Of a stretch of 64,000 nucleotides of DNA, positions 1 through 9,952 are shown one piece after another. The stretch covers positions 5,396,001 to 5,460,000 of the forward strand of contig NZ_CP041767.1 in assembly GCF_022026395.1 (NCBI RefSeq). Reading direction: 5' to 3'. Numbering within the stretch: position 1 is the stretch's first letter; each line of letters opens with the position of its first letter. The notes beneath the pieces are model-generated. The model saw nothing but the letters and a program-made list of their open reading frames with translations. It had not been told where the DNA came from and did not search any database. This DNA is from Brevibacillus brevis (lineage in GTDB: Bacteria > Bacillota > Bacilli > Brevibacillales > Brevibacillaceae). Made by a program: the position numbers and the translations under genes.

Positions 1-320
1 CTGAATTCCTGATGAAAATACTCTCTAATCCTCGTGTCGTCCCAGGTAGCGGAAGACACATGTTCAAAATCCAATACGGGCTCGCTATATACTTTTTGAA
101 TGGGCTCGTCTTCCAAAACAAAAATGGAACGATAGATTTCGTGGCGTTTCACGATCTCATAAAGAGCACGGATTGTAACCGATACATCCAATCGACTTTC
201 GAATTGGAACAGATACTGCTCCTGATAATAAGGACTCATTGGATAGACCAAATCGTGTAGATAGTAATCTTTTTGAGCCTCAGACAGAGGGATGGTTTTG
301 ACAAAAGTTTTATCCATCAT
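1..320 (-). CDS. NRPS, N-terminal condensation domain (partial, runs off left edge)
   Basis: An open minus-strand frame starts at 320 (ATG ATG GAT AAA; GGGGAG sits 7-8 nt upstream) and is still open at base 1, giving about 106 residues. It opens with a C-domain core-1-like motif (PLSEAQKDYY), then the pattern of an NRPS condensation domain N-lobe (RHEIYRSIF matches the usual RHExLRTxF). It lies 80 bp downstream of the three-module synthetase and is very probably the third synthetase gene of the same operon. It is odd that the preceding protein already ends in a condensation domain, so two such domains meet at this junction. The HHxxxDG active site would lie beyond the window. A standalone condensation protein is the alternative. 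Confidence 0.85.
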   Translation of the reverse strand, partial: MMDKTFVKTIPLSEAQKDYYLHDLVYPMSPYYQEQYLFQFESRLDVSVTIRALYEIVKRHEIYRSIFVLEDEPIQKVYSEPVLDFEHVSSATWDDTRIREYFHQEF

Positions 321-399
321 TCGTAATCTCCCCGATACGCAGTTGCGTAATGGTTGGGCATGCGGCTCTCACCAGCATGCCCCAACAGCCATCATCTAG

Positions 400-3300
400 T
401 TAGCTGAAAAGTTCATTGAAATCATATTCTTCAACCAGGTTTATTTGAGACAAGCGCTGCATTGGATTGTCGATCATTTGGCAGATGACATGCTTTAGCT
501 GATCCAGTAACGTATCCATGGCATTCTCGCTGAATGCTTCCGTGTTGTAATGTGCCGTTAACGTCAGTTGGTCTTGACGCGTGGACAAAAATAACATCAT
601 ATCCAATTGATCATCTTGAACGAAGTGACTGCCTTCGTACGTTTGGATAATCGCTTCATCCAGAAAACGACGTAACGGACATTCCGTAAAGGTAATTTCA
701 GCTGATTCAGGCGGATTGCTCGATACGTGTTGTCCAATAAAAACAATGGAATACAAATTCTTCTTATCGCCTGTGGCAGTATGTTGATCCTCTACGACCA
801 AATTGTACGGATACTCTTGATTCTCGTACGCACCATATGCGGTTTCTCTTGTTTTGTTCATCATTTCCAGTACGGTCGGGTTGCCAGACAAGTCTGTACG
901 CATGGCGACCGGATTGATTAGCGGACCAATAATTCCTTCAAGGTCCGTCTGCGTACGGCCAGATAAGGTCGATCCGACAGTAATGATTGTTTGATCCGTG
1001 AGAAGTGACAGCCAAATGTTGATCGCCGCAAGCAAGCTCGTATAGACGGTACCACCAGCCATTCGGGTCAATTCTAAAAGCGATTGGCCCGTCTCTTGCT
1101 CAATGGGAAGCGAGGCTACATTTGAAATTCGGTTGCCGTGTGTAAACGACTGTGTCTCTCGCGGTATGAACGGCGCATCTACATTTTGTTGCAGCTGTTT
1201 TAACCAATAGTCCCGTTGTCGGTTCAGTTCTCCATTTTGCAAGCGTGTTTGTTGCCACAAGGTGTAATCCATATAATCCAATGGTTTGGAAAACTCCTTT
1301 TGCACGCCGCTCTCTACTTGTTGATACATGTCCGCGAGATCATTGATAAACACATCTAACGACCAGCCATCAAATCCAATATGATGAGCACTCAAGATGA
1401 GGAAATGCTTCGACGGTGTCATTCGGTACAAAGTCATCCGGAAGAAAGACTCTCTTGAAAAATCGAATGGCTTGTACAGGGCGGATTGCAAATCGGTTTT
1501 GATGCGCTGCTCGCCTTCCGTCACAGATAATGCAGACAAATCTACAAACGCATTCTCCACCTCAAGGTCGTCATGCACTTTTTGATACAATTGCCCTTCG
1601 TTTTCTATAATCGTCGTGCGCATGATCCTGTGACGTTCAAACATGAGGGCCATAGCCCTGTGCATAGAATGACTGTCAACGGGACCCGCTACTTCAAAGA
1701 GGTAAACACCTCCTACTGCTTCTTGGTCACTGAATTTTGCATGGAACCATTGTCTTCTCTGCCCGTGGGATACTTCGAATAAGGAGACATCTGTCTGATT
1801 TTCCACTCGCGACACTTCATGGATGCGTGTATTCGTCTCGCTGCCTTGCTTGATCTCAGATATACGGGCAGCAATCGCTTCAATGGTTGGAAACTCAAAT
1901 ATCGTGCGCAATGGAATGTCCATCCCAAAAACGGTCCGCATGCGGGAAATGACTTGCGTAGCCAATAAGGAATGTCCACCTCTATCAAAGAATGAGTCTT
2001 TGATCGAAATCTGATTCACCTGCAATATATCGCACCAGATGCAGTGGATAAGCTCCTCAGGTATCGTGCGTGGCCCGATGATCGAGAAATCGCTTGATTT
2101 AACCGATGGTAACTCCAGTCTATTTCGGTCAATTTTCCCACTCGTCGTTTTGGGAATGCTGTCCAACCTCATGAAATAAGTTGGAATCATATAAGCAGGC
2201 AAGTGCTCCTTCAGGAATGCCCGCCATTCGTTTACATCCCCGTCCCCCACGATATATGCGGCCAATTCGGTAGCTGACCTGTCGTTTTTAACAGAAATAA
2301 CGGCTGCTTCACGAATGGACGGATGCCTGCTTAATGTGGATTCAATTTCACCCAATTCCACCCGCATGCCTCTAATCTTGATTTGATTATCTTGTCTGCC
2401 TACGAATTTAATGTTGCCCGAAGGCAGGAAGTATCCCTTGTCGCCGGTTCGATATATTCTTTCTCCTGGTACAAACGGATTCTCCATAAATACTTCCTGG
2501 GTTTTCTCGCTATTATGCAGATAGCCTCTGGCCAATCCAAGGCCACCAATATAAAGGTCGCCAATGACGCCAATTGGGACAGCCTTCATATTGTGGTCAA
2601 GCACATAAACTCTGTTGTTATCAATCGGCTTGCCTACACTCACACAATCCTTTTCCAGCGCGTCCATTGGCGAGCATGTGTAAATGGTGGAGTCAATCGA
2701 TACTTCTGTGGCCCCCCACGTATTATGGAGTTTGGCATTGAGCTTTTTAAAGAACCTGCCTACTGTTTCGGGTAAGAGCGCCTCACCACTGGAGATGACA
2801 TTTTTTAATTTGTGCAAGTTGGCTGCATCCTCCGGGGTAAGGGCGTCCACAAACATATTGAGCATGCTCGGTACAAATTGAATGCACGCAACCTGATAGT
2901 GAATGGCAGCCTGGATAATCGCCTCAGGGTCCCGATGCAGCCATGGTTCCAAGAGTGATATCCGTCCCCCTACAGACAATGGCCAAAAAAACTCAACAGC
3001 TGCATCATCAAATGTTAAGGTTGTTTTTTGCAGAACAGACTCACCCTGCTCCAAGCCATGTTGTCGCTGCATCCATAACATGCGATTTACCCAACCAAAG
3101 TGGAGGTTTTCCACGCCTTTCGGGTTACCCGTCGAACCTGACGTGTAATAAATCGAAACCAAATCTGTCGGTTTTACGGTTTGCTCCGGCAATCCCTCTG
3201 GCATGCTTGCTATTTTGTCTTTTTCCGCATGAGAATCTATACATCTGACATGAGTGGCTTGTCCAAACAGGTGCATGAACTCCGGCTCAGATAGACATAT

Positions 3301-6300
3301 GTTGGTTTGGGAGCTTTCCAACAGTTTCGCCATCCTCGCTTGCGGCATCTCTGTATCCAGAGGGAGAAATGCTCCGCCAGCCTTTACGATGCCGAGGATC
3401 GAGATGACAAGCTCAATAGAGCGATTCATACAGATCCCGACAGGCGTATTGGGTCCAACACCCAGCATCATCAAGTAGTGCGCCAACTGGTTAGAACGTC
3501 TATCCAATTCTCGATAGGTTATTGTTTCACTCCCGTATTCTGCTGCGATGAGTTCTGGTGTCTTTTTTGCTTGTTCGATAAACAAATCATGCAGGCATGT
3601 ATTCTCCGGAATGGCGACTGCTGTATCATTCCACTCCACGAGAATTTTGTGACGTTCCTCCTCGCTCAACAATTCGAGCAAAGCCATCGGCACGTCCGGT
3701 GCGTTCACAAGCTCTTGCAACCAATTCGCGAAGTGGTCTGTCATTTTTTCAATCGTGGATGGATCAAATAAATCCGTGTTGTAGATCATGTTCATTACGA
3801 GACCGTCCTCAGACTCACCCATGGATAACTGAAGATCAAATTTCGCCACATTGATCTGAACCGGCATTTTCTCTAATTGACCACTGGACGAATGATAGAC
3901 ATCCGCTTTCATTTCTGCCCAAGTGAACACCGTCTGAAATACCGGGGAGTAGCTGGTATTGCGTTCCAGTTGTAGTATTTCGACGATTTTTTCAAACGGG
4001 ACATCCTGGTACTCCTGTGCCTGTAGCGCTTTTTCTTTTACTTGGGAAAGCAATTGCTTGAACGTTGGATTATCTTGGAGGTTCGCCCGGTAGACGAGCG
4101 TATTGACGAAAAAGCCAATCAAGCCTTCGATTTCCTTTACATTTCGGTTCGCTATGGGGCTGCCCACCAAAATATCAGTTTGTCCGGTATATCTGGATAA
4201 AAAGCCTTGGTAAGCGGCCAACAGGGTCATAAATAAAGTGGTATTCTCTTGCCGACTGAACGCTTTCAGCTTTTCAAGCAGTTCAGTTGCCAGCACCATC
4301 TTGTGCATATTTCCGGCATAGGTTTGAATGCTTGGTCTTGGTCGATCGATTGGCAACTGCAAGACAGGAAGCTCCCCTGACAACTCCGCTTTCCAATAGT
4401 CGAGTTGTTGCCCCATCACCTCATCCGTCAGCCATTCGCGCTGCCATACCGCGAAATCTGCGTATTGAATCGGCAATTCTGCCAGTTCCGCACGTACCCC
4501 GCTCTCTGCTTCCTCGTAAAAGGCCAGCCATTCTTCCGATAAGATATCCTCTGACCAACCATCAGTTATGACGTGATGCATCGTGCACAGCAAAAGGAAC
4601 TGATCCTCCTCAACGACGATTAACTTGGCTTGAATCAAAGGTCCCCGCTGTAGATCAAACCTTCTGTCTGTTTCCTGCATGATAAAGTCGTGAATTTGCA
4701 CTTCTTTTTCGGCGGCAGATCGATCTCGTAGATCAATCACGGGCAATGTTCGATACACATGCGGTTCAATGATCTGAAAAGGTTGGCCCCCTTCATTCGC
4801 AAACACAGTGCGCAAGATGTCATGGCGTTGAAGAAGCGCATTCCACCCTTTCTCCAGTGCATGCACATTCCACTGCCCAGTTAAGCGCCACATGTGTGGA
4901 ACGTTGTACGCCGTACTCTCCGGCTCTAATTGATGCAAAAACCATAGACGCTGCTGGGCATGCGATAACGGCAACTTTTCCCGATACGAGGCTTTCACAA
5001 TAGCTGGTGTCCGTTCTCTTTTGCCATCCCGGCCCAACTCCATGATTTTGGCACCCAGGCTTGCGATTGTCGGGCATTCAAACAAGATGCGCAACGGGAT
5101 AGACAACTGGAATGCTTCCTGCAAGCGGGATATGACCTGCGTCGCTAGCAACGAGTGTCCGCCCAAATCGAAAAAGGAATCGTGGATGCTCAATCGTTCC
5201 GTTTCCGTTTTTAAAACTTCACGCCAAATCTCCGCGATCCGCTTCTCCGTATCCGTACGTGGTGCGACAAACTCATCCTTCGTCGTACGCATTTCTGGCA
5301 ACGGCAATGCTTGACGGTCCACCTTCCCGTTAGCTGTAAGTGGGAAAACGTCCATTTTCACAAAATAGGTAGGGACCATGAAAGACGGCAATTGTTCACT
5401 CGCATACCGCTTCCATTCATCGACCTCCCCGTCTCCCGCGAGATAAGCAATCAGCCGTTTATCATCCGCTCCATATTCATGTACAAGGACGACGGCGTCT
5501 CTTACGCCCTCATGCTGACTGAGGACAGCTACAATCTCACCGAGCTCGATCCGGTTTCCTCTTATTTTTACTTGATTATCTTTTCGCCCGATAAACTCGA
5601 TTCCTCGCCCCGGCACATATTTCACCAGGTCGCCCGTCCTGTATAATCTCGCTTCGGGGTCCTTTTGAAATGGGTGTGGAATAAATTTCTCTTGGTTCAT
5701 CTCTGGTCGATTCCAGTATCCGATAGCTAGTCCCTTGCCTCCCACATATAATTCGCCCACAAGACCAACAGGAACGAGCTTTTGCTTATCGTTTAGGATA
5801 AAGACCTCGGTATCATTGATGGGTCGACCAATCGGAACAGAATGTTGAATCTCGCTCTTTTGTGTAATGTGATAAAAGCAAGTAAATGTCGTGTTTTCTG
5901 TCGGGCCATACCCGTTAATCACCAAAGTATCTGGTAACATATCCAAGGCACGTTTCGCATGCTTGGCAGACACGATGTCGCCGCCCGTCAGCAATTGACG
6001 CACTCCCCTTAAGTCTTCAATCCGGTAATCGATCATTTGATGAAAAACACCTGCGGTTAGCCATAGCGTACTGATTTTCTCGTCACGCAGCACCTGTCCC
6101 AACTCTTCCAGAGACAGACTGTGATATGGATAAATCACCAATTTCGCGCCATTTAGCAAGCTCCCCCAGATTTCGAAGGTCGCCGCATCAAAGGAGATCG
6201 AGGCGAGTTGCAGCATGGTTTCTTCCGGTGTGAGTGATACATAAGAAGCATGCTTCGTAAGCCGGATGACCCCTCGATGCGGGATGAGCACCCCTTTCGG

Positions 6301-9300
6301 ATTTCCTGTCGAACCGGATGTATACATCAAATAGGCAAGGCTTTCCGAAGTCATACTCTCGCCCAGATTTGCATCTGATTCCTTGCTGATCTTGCTAGCG
6401 TCCAGATCGGGACAAACGATTTTCAATCCGTCCGGCAGTCTGGGCACCAAGCTTTCTTGTGTCAGCACAATCGAAATACTTGCATCTTGCAGCATATAAA
6501 GCAATCGTTGATCAGGGTAGGCAGGGTCGAGGGGAACATAGGCACCGCCTGCCTTTAAAATAGCGATCATACTGATGATCATTTCAAACGAGCGATCCAT
6601 GTACAAGCCTACTCGGCTATCTGCTCCAACCCCGCGCGATTTTAAATAATGCGCCAATTGATTCGCTCTGCTGTTAAGCTCTCTATAGGATAGGCTATTG
6701 CCTTTGTATACGAATGCAGTGGCGTCAGGATGAAGCTCGACTTGTTCTTCAAATATTGTAGGGATGGAATCTTGCGTGGAGACGGTAGCCTCCGTCTGAT
6801 TCCATTCCAGCAAGAGTTTGTGACGTTCTTCCTCGCTCAACAATTCCAGCAAGGCCATCGGCACATCTGGTGCGTTTACAAGCTCTTGCAACCAATGCCC
6901 GAAGCGGTCTGCCATTTTTTCAATCGTGGATGGATCAAATAAATCCGTGTTGTAGATCATGTTCATCACAAGGCCAGCCTCGGACTCACCCATGGATAAC
7001 TGAAGATCAAATTTCGCCACATTGATCTGAACCGGCATTTTTTCTAATTGTCCACCGGACGTACGATAAACATCCGCTCCCATTTCTGCCCATGTGAATA
7101 CCGTCTGAAATACCGGAGAGTAGCTCGTATTGCGTTCCAGTTGCAGCATTTCTACAATTTTTTCAAACGGGACATCCTGGTACTCCTGTGCTAGAAGCGC
7201 TTTTTCTTTTACTTGGGCAAGCAATTGCTTAAACGTTGGATTGTCTTGGAGGTTTGCCCGGTAGACGAGCGTATTGACGAAAAAACCAATCAAGCCTTCG
7301 ATTTCCGTTACATTTCGGTTTGCTATCGGGCTACCTACCAAAATATCAGTTTGTCCGGTATATCTGGATAAAAAGCCTTGGTAAGCGGCTAGCAGGGTCA
7401 TGAATAAAGTCGTATTCTCTTGCCGACTGAGCGCTTTCAGATTCTCAAGCAGTTCGGATGCCAGCACAATCTTATGCATACTTCCGGCATAAGTTTGCAT
7501 GCTTGGTCTTGGTCGATCGATCGGCAAATGCAAGACAGGAAGCTCCCCGGACAACTCCGCTTTCCAATAATCCAGTTGTTGGCCCATTACCTCATCCGTC
7601 AGCCATTCGCGCTGCCATACGGCGAAATCCGCATATTGAATCGGCAATTCTGGCAGCTCCGCACGTGTTCCACTTTCTGCTTCCTCGTAAAAGGCCAGCC
7701 ATTCTTCCAATAAGATATCCTCTGACCAGCCATCCGTAATGATATGATGCATCGTGCACAGCAAAAGGAACTGATCCTCTTCAACGACGATTAATTTGGC
7801 TTGAATCAAAGGTCCTTGTTGTAGATCAAACCTTTTGTCTGCTTCCTGTTCGATATAGTCGTGGATTTGCTCTTCTTTTTCGTCAGCAGATCGATCTCGT
7901 AGATCAATCACGGGCAACGTTCGATACACATGGGGTTCAATGACCTGGAAAGGTTGCCCCCCTTCATTCGAAAACACAGTGCGTAAGATGTCATGGCGTT
8001 GAAGTAACGCATTCCATCCCGTTTCCAGCGCATGCACATCCCATTTTCCTGTTAAACGCCACATGTGAGGGACATTATAAGCCGTACTCTCCGGTTCCAA
8101 TTGATGCAAAAACCATAGACGCTGCTGGGCATGCGATAACGGCAGCTTGTCTCGATGAGAGACTCTAGCAATAACTGGTATCCATTCTCTTTTGCCATCC
8201 CGGTCAAGCTCCGTAATTTTGGCATCCAGGCCTGCGATCGTCGGGCAATCAAACAAGATGCGCAACGGGACAGACAGTTGGAAGGCATCCTGCAAGCGGG
8301 ATATGACCTGCGTCGCAAGCAGCGAATGTCCGCCCAAATCGAAAAAAGAGTCATGGATGCTAAGGCGCTCCACCTTTAAAATTTCACGCCAAATCTCTGC
8401 GATCCGCTTCTCTGTATCCGTACGTGGCGCGACAAACTCATCCTTCGTCGTACGCATTTCAGGCAACGGCAATGCTTGACGGTCTACCTTCCCGTTGGCT
8501 GTAAGCGGAAAAGCGTCCATTTTCACAAAATAGGAAGGGACCATGAAAGGCGGCAATTGTTCACTCGCATACCGCTTCCATTCTTCGACATCCCCGTCCC
8601 CGGTGATATAAGCAATCAGCCGTTTATCATCCGCTCCATATTCATGTACAAGGACGACAGCGTCTCTTACGCCCTCATGCTGACTGAGGACAGCTACAAT
8701 CTCCCCGAGCTCAATCCGGTTTCCTCTTATTTTTACTTGATTATCTTTTCGCCCGATAAATTCGATTCCTCGCCCCGGCACATATTTCACCAGGTCGCCC
8801 GTCCTGTATAACCGAGCCTCGGGGTCTTGTTGAAAGGGATGCGGAATAAATTTCTCTTGATTCAACTCCGGCCGATTCCAGTACCCGAAAGCGAGTCCCT
8901 TTCCCCCCACATATAATTCGCCCACAAGACCAACAGGAACGAGCTTTTGCTTATCGTTCAGGATAAAGACCTCGGTATCATTGATGGGTCGACCGATCGG
9001 AACGGAATGTTGAATCTCGCTCTTCTGTGTAATGTGATAAAAGCAAGTAAATGTCGTGTTTTCTGTCGGACCATATCCATTAATCACCAGTGTATCCGGT
9101 AACATGTCCAAGGCTCGTTGCGCATGCTTGGCAGACACGATGTCGCCGCCCGTCAGCAATTGACGCACTCCCCTTAAGTCTTCAATCCGGTAATCGATCA
9201 TTTGATGAAAAACACCTGCGGTTAGCCATAGCGTACTGATTTTCTCGTCACGCAGCACCTGTCCCAACTCTTCCAGAGACAGACTGTGATATGGATAAAT

Positions 9301-9942
9301 CACCAATTTCGCGCCATTTAGCAAGCTCCCCCAGATTTCGAAGGTCGCCGCATCAAAGGAGATCGAGGCGAGTTGCAGCATGGTTTCGTCCGATGTGAGG
9401 GTTACGTAAGAAGCATGCTTCGTAAGTCGAATCACCCCTCGATGCGGGATGAGCACCCCTTTCGGATTTCCTGTCGAACCGGATGTATACATCAAATAGG
9501 CTAGGCTTTCCGAATTCGTGCTCTCTCTTACATTCGCATCTGATTCCTTGCTGATCTTGCTAGCGTCCAGATCGGGACAAACGATTTTCAATCCGTCCGG
9601 CAGTCTGGGCACCAAGCTTTCTTGTGTCAGCACAATCGAAATGCTTGCATCTTGCAGCATATAAAGCAATCGTTGCTCGGGGTAGGCAGGGTCAAGCGGG
9701 ACATAGGCCCCGCCTGCCTTTAAAATAGCGATCATACTGATGATCATTTCAAACGAGCGATCCATGTACAAGCCTACTCGGCTATCTGCTCCAACCCCGC
9801 ACGATTTTAAATAATGCGCCAATTGATTCGCTCTGCTGTTAAGCTCCTTGTAGGTAAGGGTTGCATCTTTGTATACCAATGCAATGGCATCAGGATGAAG
9901 TTCCACTTGTTCTTCCAATAATGCGGTAATGGAATCTTGCAT
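400..9942 (-). CDS. Nonribosomal peptide synthetase, three modules (A-T-C)x3
   Basis: This 3180-residue cytoplasmic assembly-line enzyme activates, tethers and condenses amino acids. It starts directly in an adenylation domain. Order: A1 (about 1-500), T1 (GGHSLL near 537), C (HHIITDG near 735), A2 (from about 1067), T2 (near 1594), C (HHVITDG near 1794), A3 (from about 2117), T3 (near 2660), C (HHIGFDG near 2855) to the end. Reading the specificity positions by eye, A1 and A2 both give DAFWLGGTFK, a known valine code. A3 gives about DDVQISTID, which I cannot assign. There is no epimerisation, methylation or thioesterase domain. The start ATG lies 10 bp after the upstream synthetase stop, with GGAGG overlapping that stop region, so the genes are probably translationally coupled. 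A1 and A2 are nearly identical. Confidence 0.96.
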   Translation of the reverse strand: MQDSITALLEEQVELHPDAIALVYKDATLTYKELNSRANQLAHYLKSCGVGADSRVGLYMDRSFEMIISMIAILKAGGAYVPLDPAYPEQRLLYMLQDASISIVLTQESLVPRLPDGLKIVCPDLDASKISKESDANVRESTNSESLAYLMYTSGSTGNPKGVLIPHRGVIRLTKHASYVTLTSDETMLQLASISFDAATFEIWGSLLNGAKLVIYPYHSLSLEELGQVLRDEKISTLWLTAGVFHQMIDYRIEDLRGVRQLLTGGDIVSAKHAQRALDMLPDTLVINGYGPTENTTFTCFYHITQKSEIQHSVPIGRPINDTEVFILNDKQKLVPVGLVGELYVGGKGLAFGYWNRPELNQEKFIPHPFQQDPEARLYRTGDLVKYVPGRGIEFIGRKDNQVKIRGNRIELGEIVAVLSQHEGVRDAVVLVHEYGADDKRLIAYITGDGDVEEWKRYASEQLPPFMVPSYFVKMDAFPLTANGKVDRQALPLPEMRTTKDEFVAPRTDTEKRIAEIWREILKVERLSIHDSFFDLGGHSLLATQVISRLQDAFQLSVPLRILFDCPTIAGLDAKITELDRDGKREWIPVIARVSHRDKLPLSHAQQRLWFLHQLEPESTAYNVPHMWRLTGKWDVHALETGWNALLQRHDILRTVFSNEGGQPFQVIEPHVYRTLPVIDLRDRSADEKEEQIHDYIEQEADKRFDLQQGPLIQAKLIVVEEDQFLLLCTMHHIITDGWSEDILLEEWLAFYEEAESGTRAELPELPIQYADFAVWQREWLTDEVMGQQLDYWKAELSGELPVLHLPIDRPRPSMQTYAGSMHKIVLASELLENLKALSRQENTTLFMTLLAAYQGFLSRYTGQTDILVGSPIANRNVTEIEGLIGFFVNTLVYRANLQDNPTFKQLLAQVKEKALLAQEYQDVPFEKIVEMLQLERNTSYSPVFQTVFTWAEMGADVYRTSGGQLEKMPVQINVAKFDLQLSMGESEAGLVMNMIYNTDLFDPSTIEKMADRFGHWLQELVNAPDVPMALLELLSEEERHKLLLEWNQTEATVSTQDSIPTIFEEQVELHPDATAFVYKGNSLSYRELNSRANQLAHYLKSRGVGADSRVGLYMDRSFEMIISMIAILKAGGAYVPLDPAYPDQRLLYMLQDASISIVLTQESLVPRLPDGLKIVCPDLDASKISKESDANLGESMTSESLAYLMYTSGSTGNPKGVLIPHRGVIRLTKHASYVSLTPEETMLQLASISFDAATFEIWGSLLNGAKLVIYPYHSLSLEELGQVLRDEKISTLWLTAGVFHQMIDYRIEDLRGVRQLLTGGDIVSAKHAKRALDMLPDTLVINGYGPTENTTFTCFYHITQKSEIQHSVPIGRPINDTEVFILNDKQKLVPVGLVGELYVGGKGLAIGYWNRPEMNQEKFIPHPFQKDPEARLYRTGDLVKYVPGRGIEFIGRKDNQVKIRGNRIELGEIVAVLSQHEGVRDAVVLVHEYGADDKRLIAYLAGDGEVDEWKRYASEQLPSFMVPTYFVKMDVFPLTANGKVDRQALPLPEMRTTKDEFVAPRTDTEKRIAEIWREVLKTETERLSIHDSFFDLGGHSLLATQVISRLQEAFQLSIPLRILFECPTIASLGAKIMELGRDGKRERTPAIVKASYREKLPLSHAQQRLWFLHQLEPESTAYNVPHMWRLTGQWNVHALEKGWNALLQRHDILRTVFANEGGQPFQIIEPHVYRTLPVIDLRDRSAAEKEVQIHDFIMQETDRRFDLQRGPLIQAKLIVVEEDQFLLLCTMHHVITDGWSEDILSEEWLAFYEEAESGVRAELAELPIQYADFAVWQREWLTDEVMGQQLDYWKAELSGELPVLQLPIDRPRPSIQTYAGNMHKMVLATELLEKLKAFSRQENTTLFMTLLAAYQGFLSRYTGQTDILVGSPIANRNVKEIEGLIGFFVNTLVYRANLQDNPTFKQLLSQVKEKALQAQEYQDVPFEKIVEILQLERNTSYSPVFQTVFTWAEMKADVYHSSSGQLEKMPVQINVAKFDLQLSMGESEDGLVMNMIYNTDLFDPSTIEKMTDHFANWLQELVNAPDVPMALLELLSEEERHKILVEWNDTAVAIPENTCLHDLFIEQAKKTPELIAAEYGSETITYRELDRRSNQLAHYLMMLGVGPNTPVGICMNRSIELVISILGIVKAGGAFLPLDTEMPQARMAKLLESSQTNICLSEPEFMHLFGQATHVRCIDSHAEKDKIASMPEGLPEQTVKPTDLVSIYYTSGSTGNPKGVENLHFGWVNRMLWMQRQHGLEQGESVLQKTTLTFDDAAVEFFWPLSVGGRISLLEPWLHRDPEAIIQAAIHYQVACIQFVPSMLNMFVDALTPEDAANLHKLKNVISSGEALLPETVGRFFKKLNAKLHNTWGATEVSIDSTIYTCSPMDALEKDCVSVGKPIDNNRVYVLDHNMKAVPIGVIGDLYIGGLGLARGYLHNSEKTQEVFMENPFVPGERIYRTGDKGYFLPSGNIKFVGRQDNQIKIRGMRVELGEIESTLSRHPSIREAAVISVKNDRSATELAAYIVGDGDVNEWRAFLKEHLPAYMIPTYFMRLDSIPKTTSGKIDRNRLELPSVKSSDFSIIGPRTIPEELIHCIWCDILQVNQISIKDSFFDRGGHSLLATQVISRMRTVFGMDIPLRTIFEFPTIEAIAARISEIKQGSETNTRIHEVSRVENQTDVSLFEVSHGQRRQWFHAKFSDQEAVGGVYLFEVAGPVDSHSMHRAMALMFERHRIMRTTIIENEGQLYQKVHDDLEVENAFVDLSALSVTEGEQRIKTDLQSALYKPFDFSRESFFRMTLYRMTPSKHFLILSAHHIGFDGWSLDVFINDLADMYQQVESGVQKEFSKPLDYMDYTLWQQTRLQNGELNRQRDYWLKQLQQNVDAPFIPRETQSFTHGNRISNVASLPIEQETGQSLLELTRMAGGTVYTSLLAAINIWLSLLTDQTIITVGSTLSGRTQTDLEGIIGPLINPVAMRTDLSGNPTVLEMMNKTRETAYGAYENQEYPYNLVVEDQHTATGDKKNLYSIVFIGQHVSSNPPESAEITFTECPLRRFLDEAIIQTYEGSHFVQDDQLDMMLFLSTRQDQLTLTAHYNTEAFSENAMDTLLDQLKHVICQMIDNPMQRLSQINLVEEYDFNELFS

Positions 9943-9952
9943 ACAGCACCTC

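Noticed and set aside
12..260. Plus-strand ORF of 82 codons at the left edge
   Set aside because: It is antisense to the clear condensation-domain frame on the minus strand.
400..9942. Possible tyrocidine/gramicidin synthetase identity
   Set aside because: Module order, specificity codes and the absence of epimerisation domains do not fit those lines; only the valine codes are shared.
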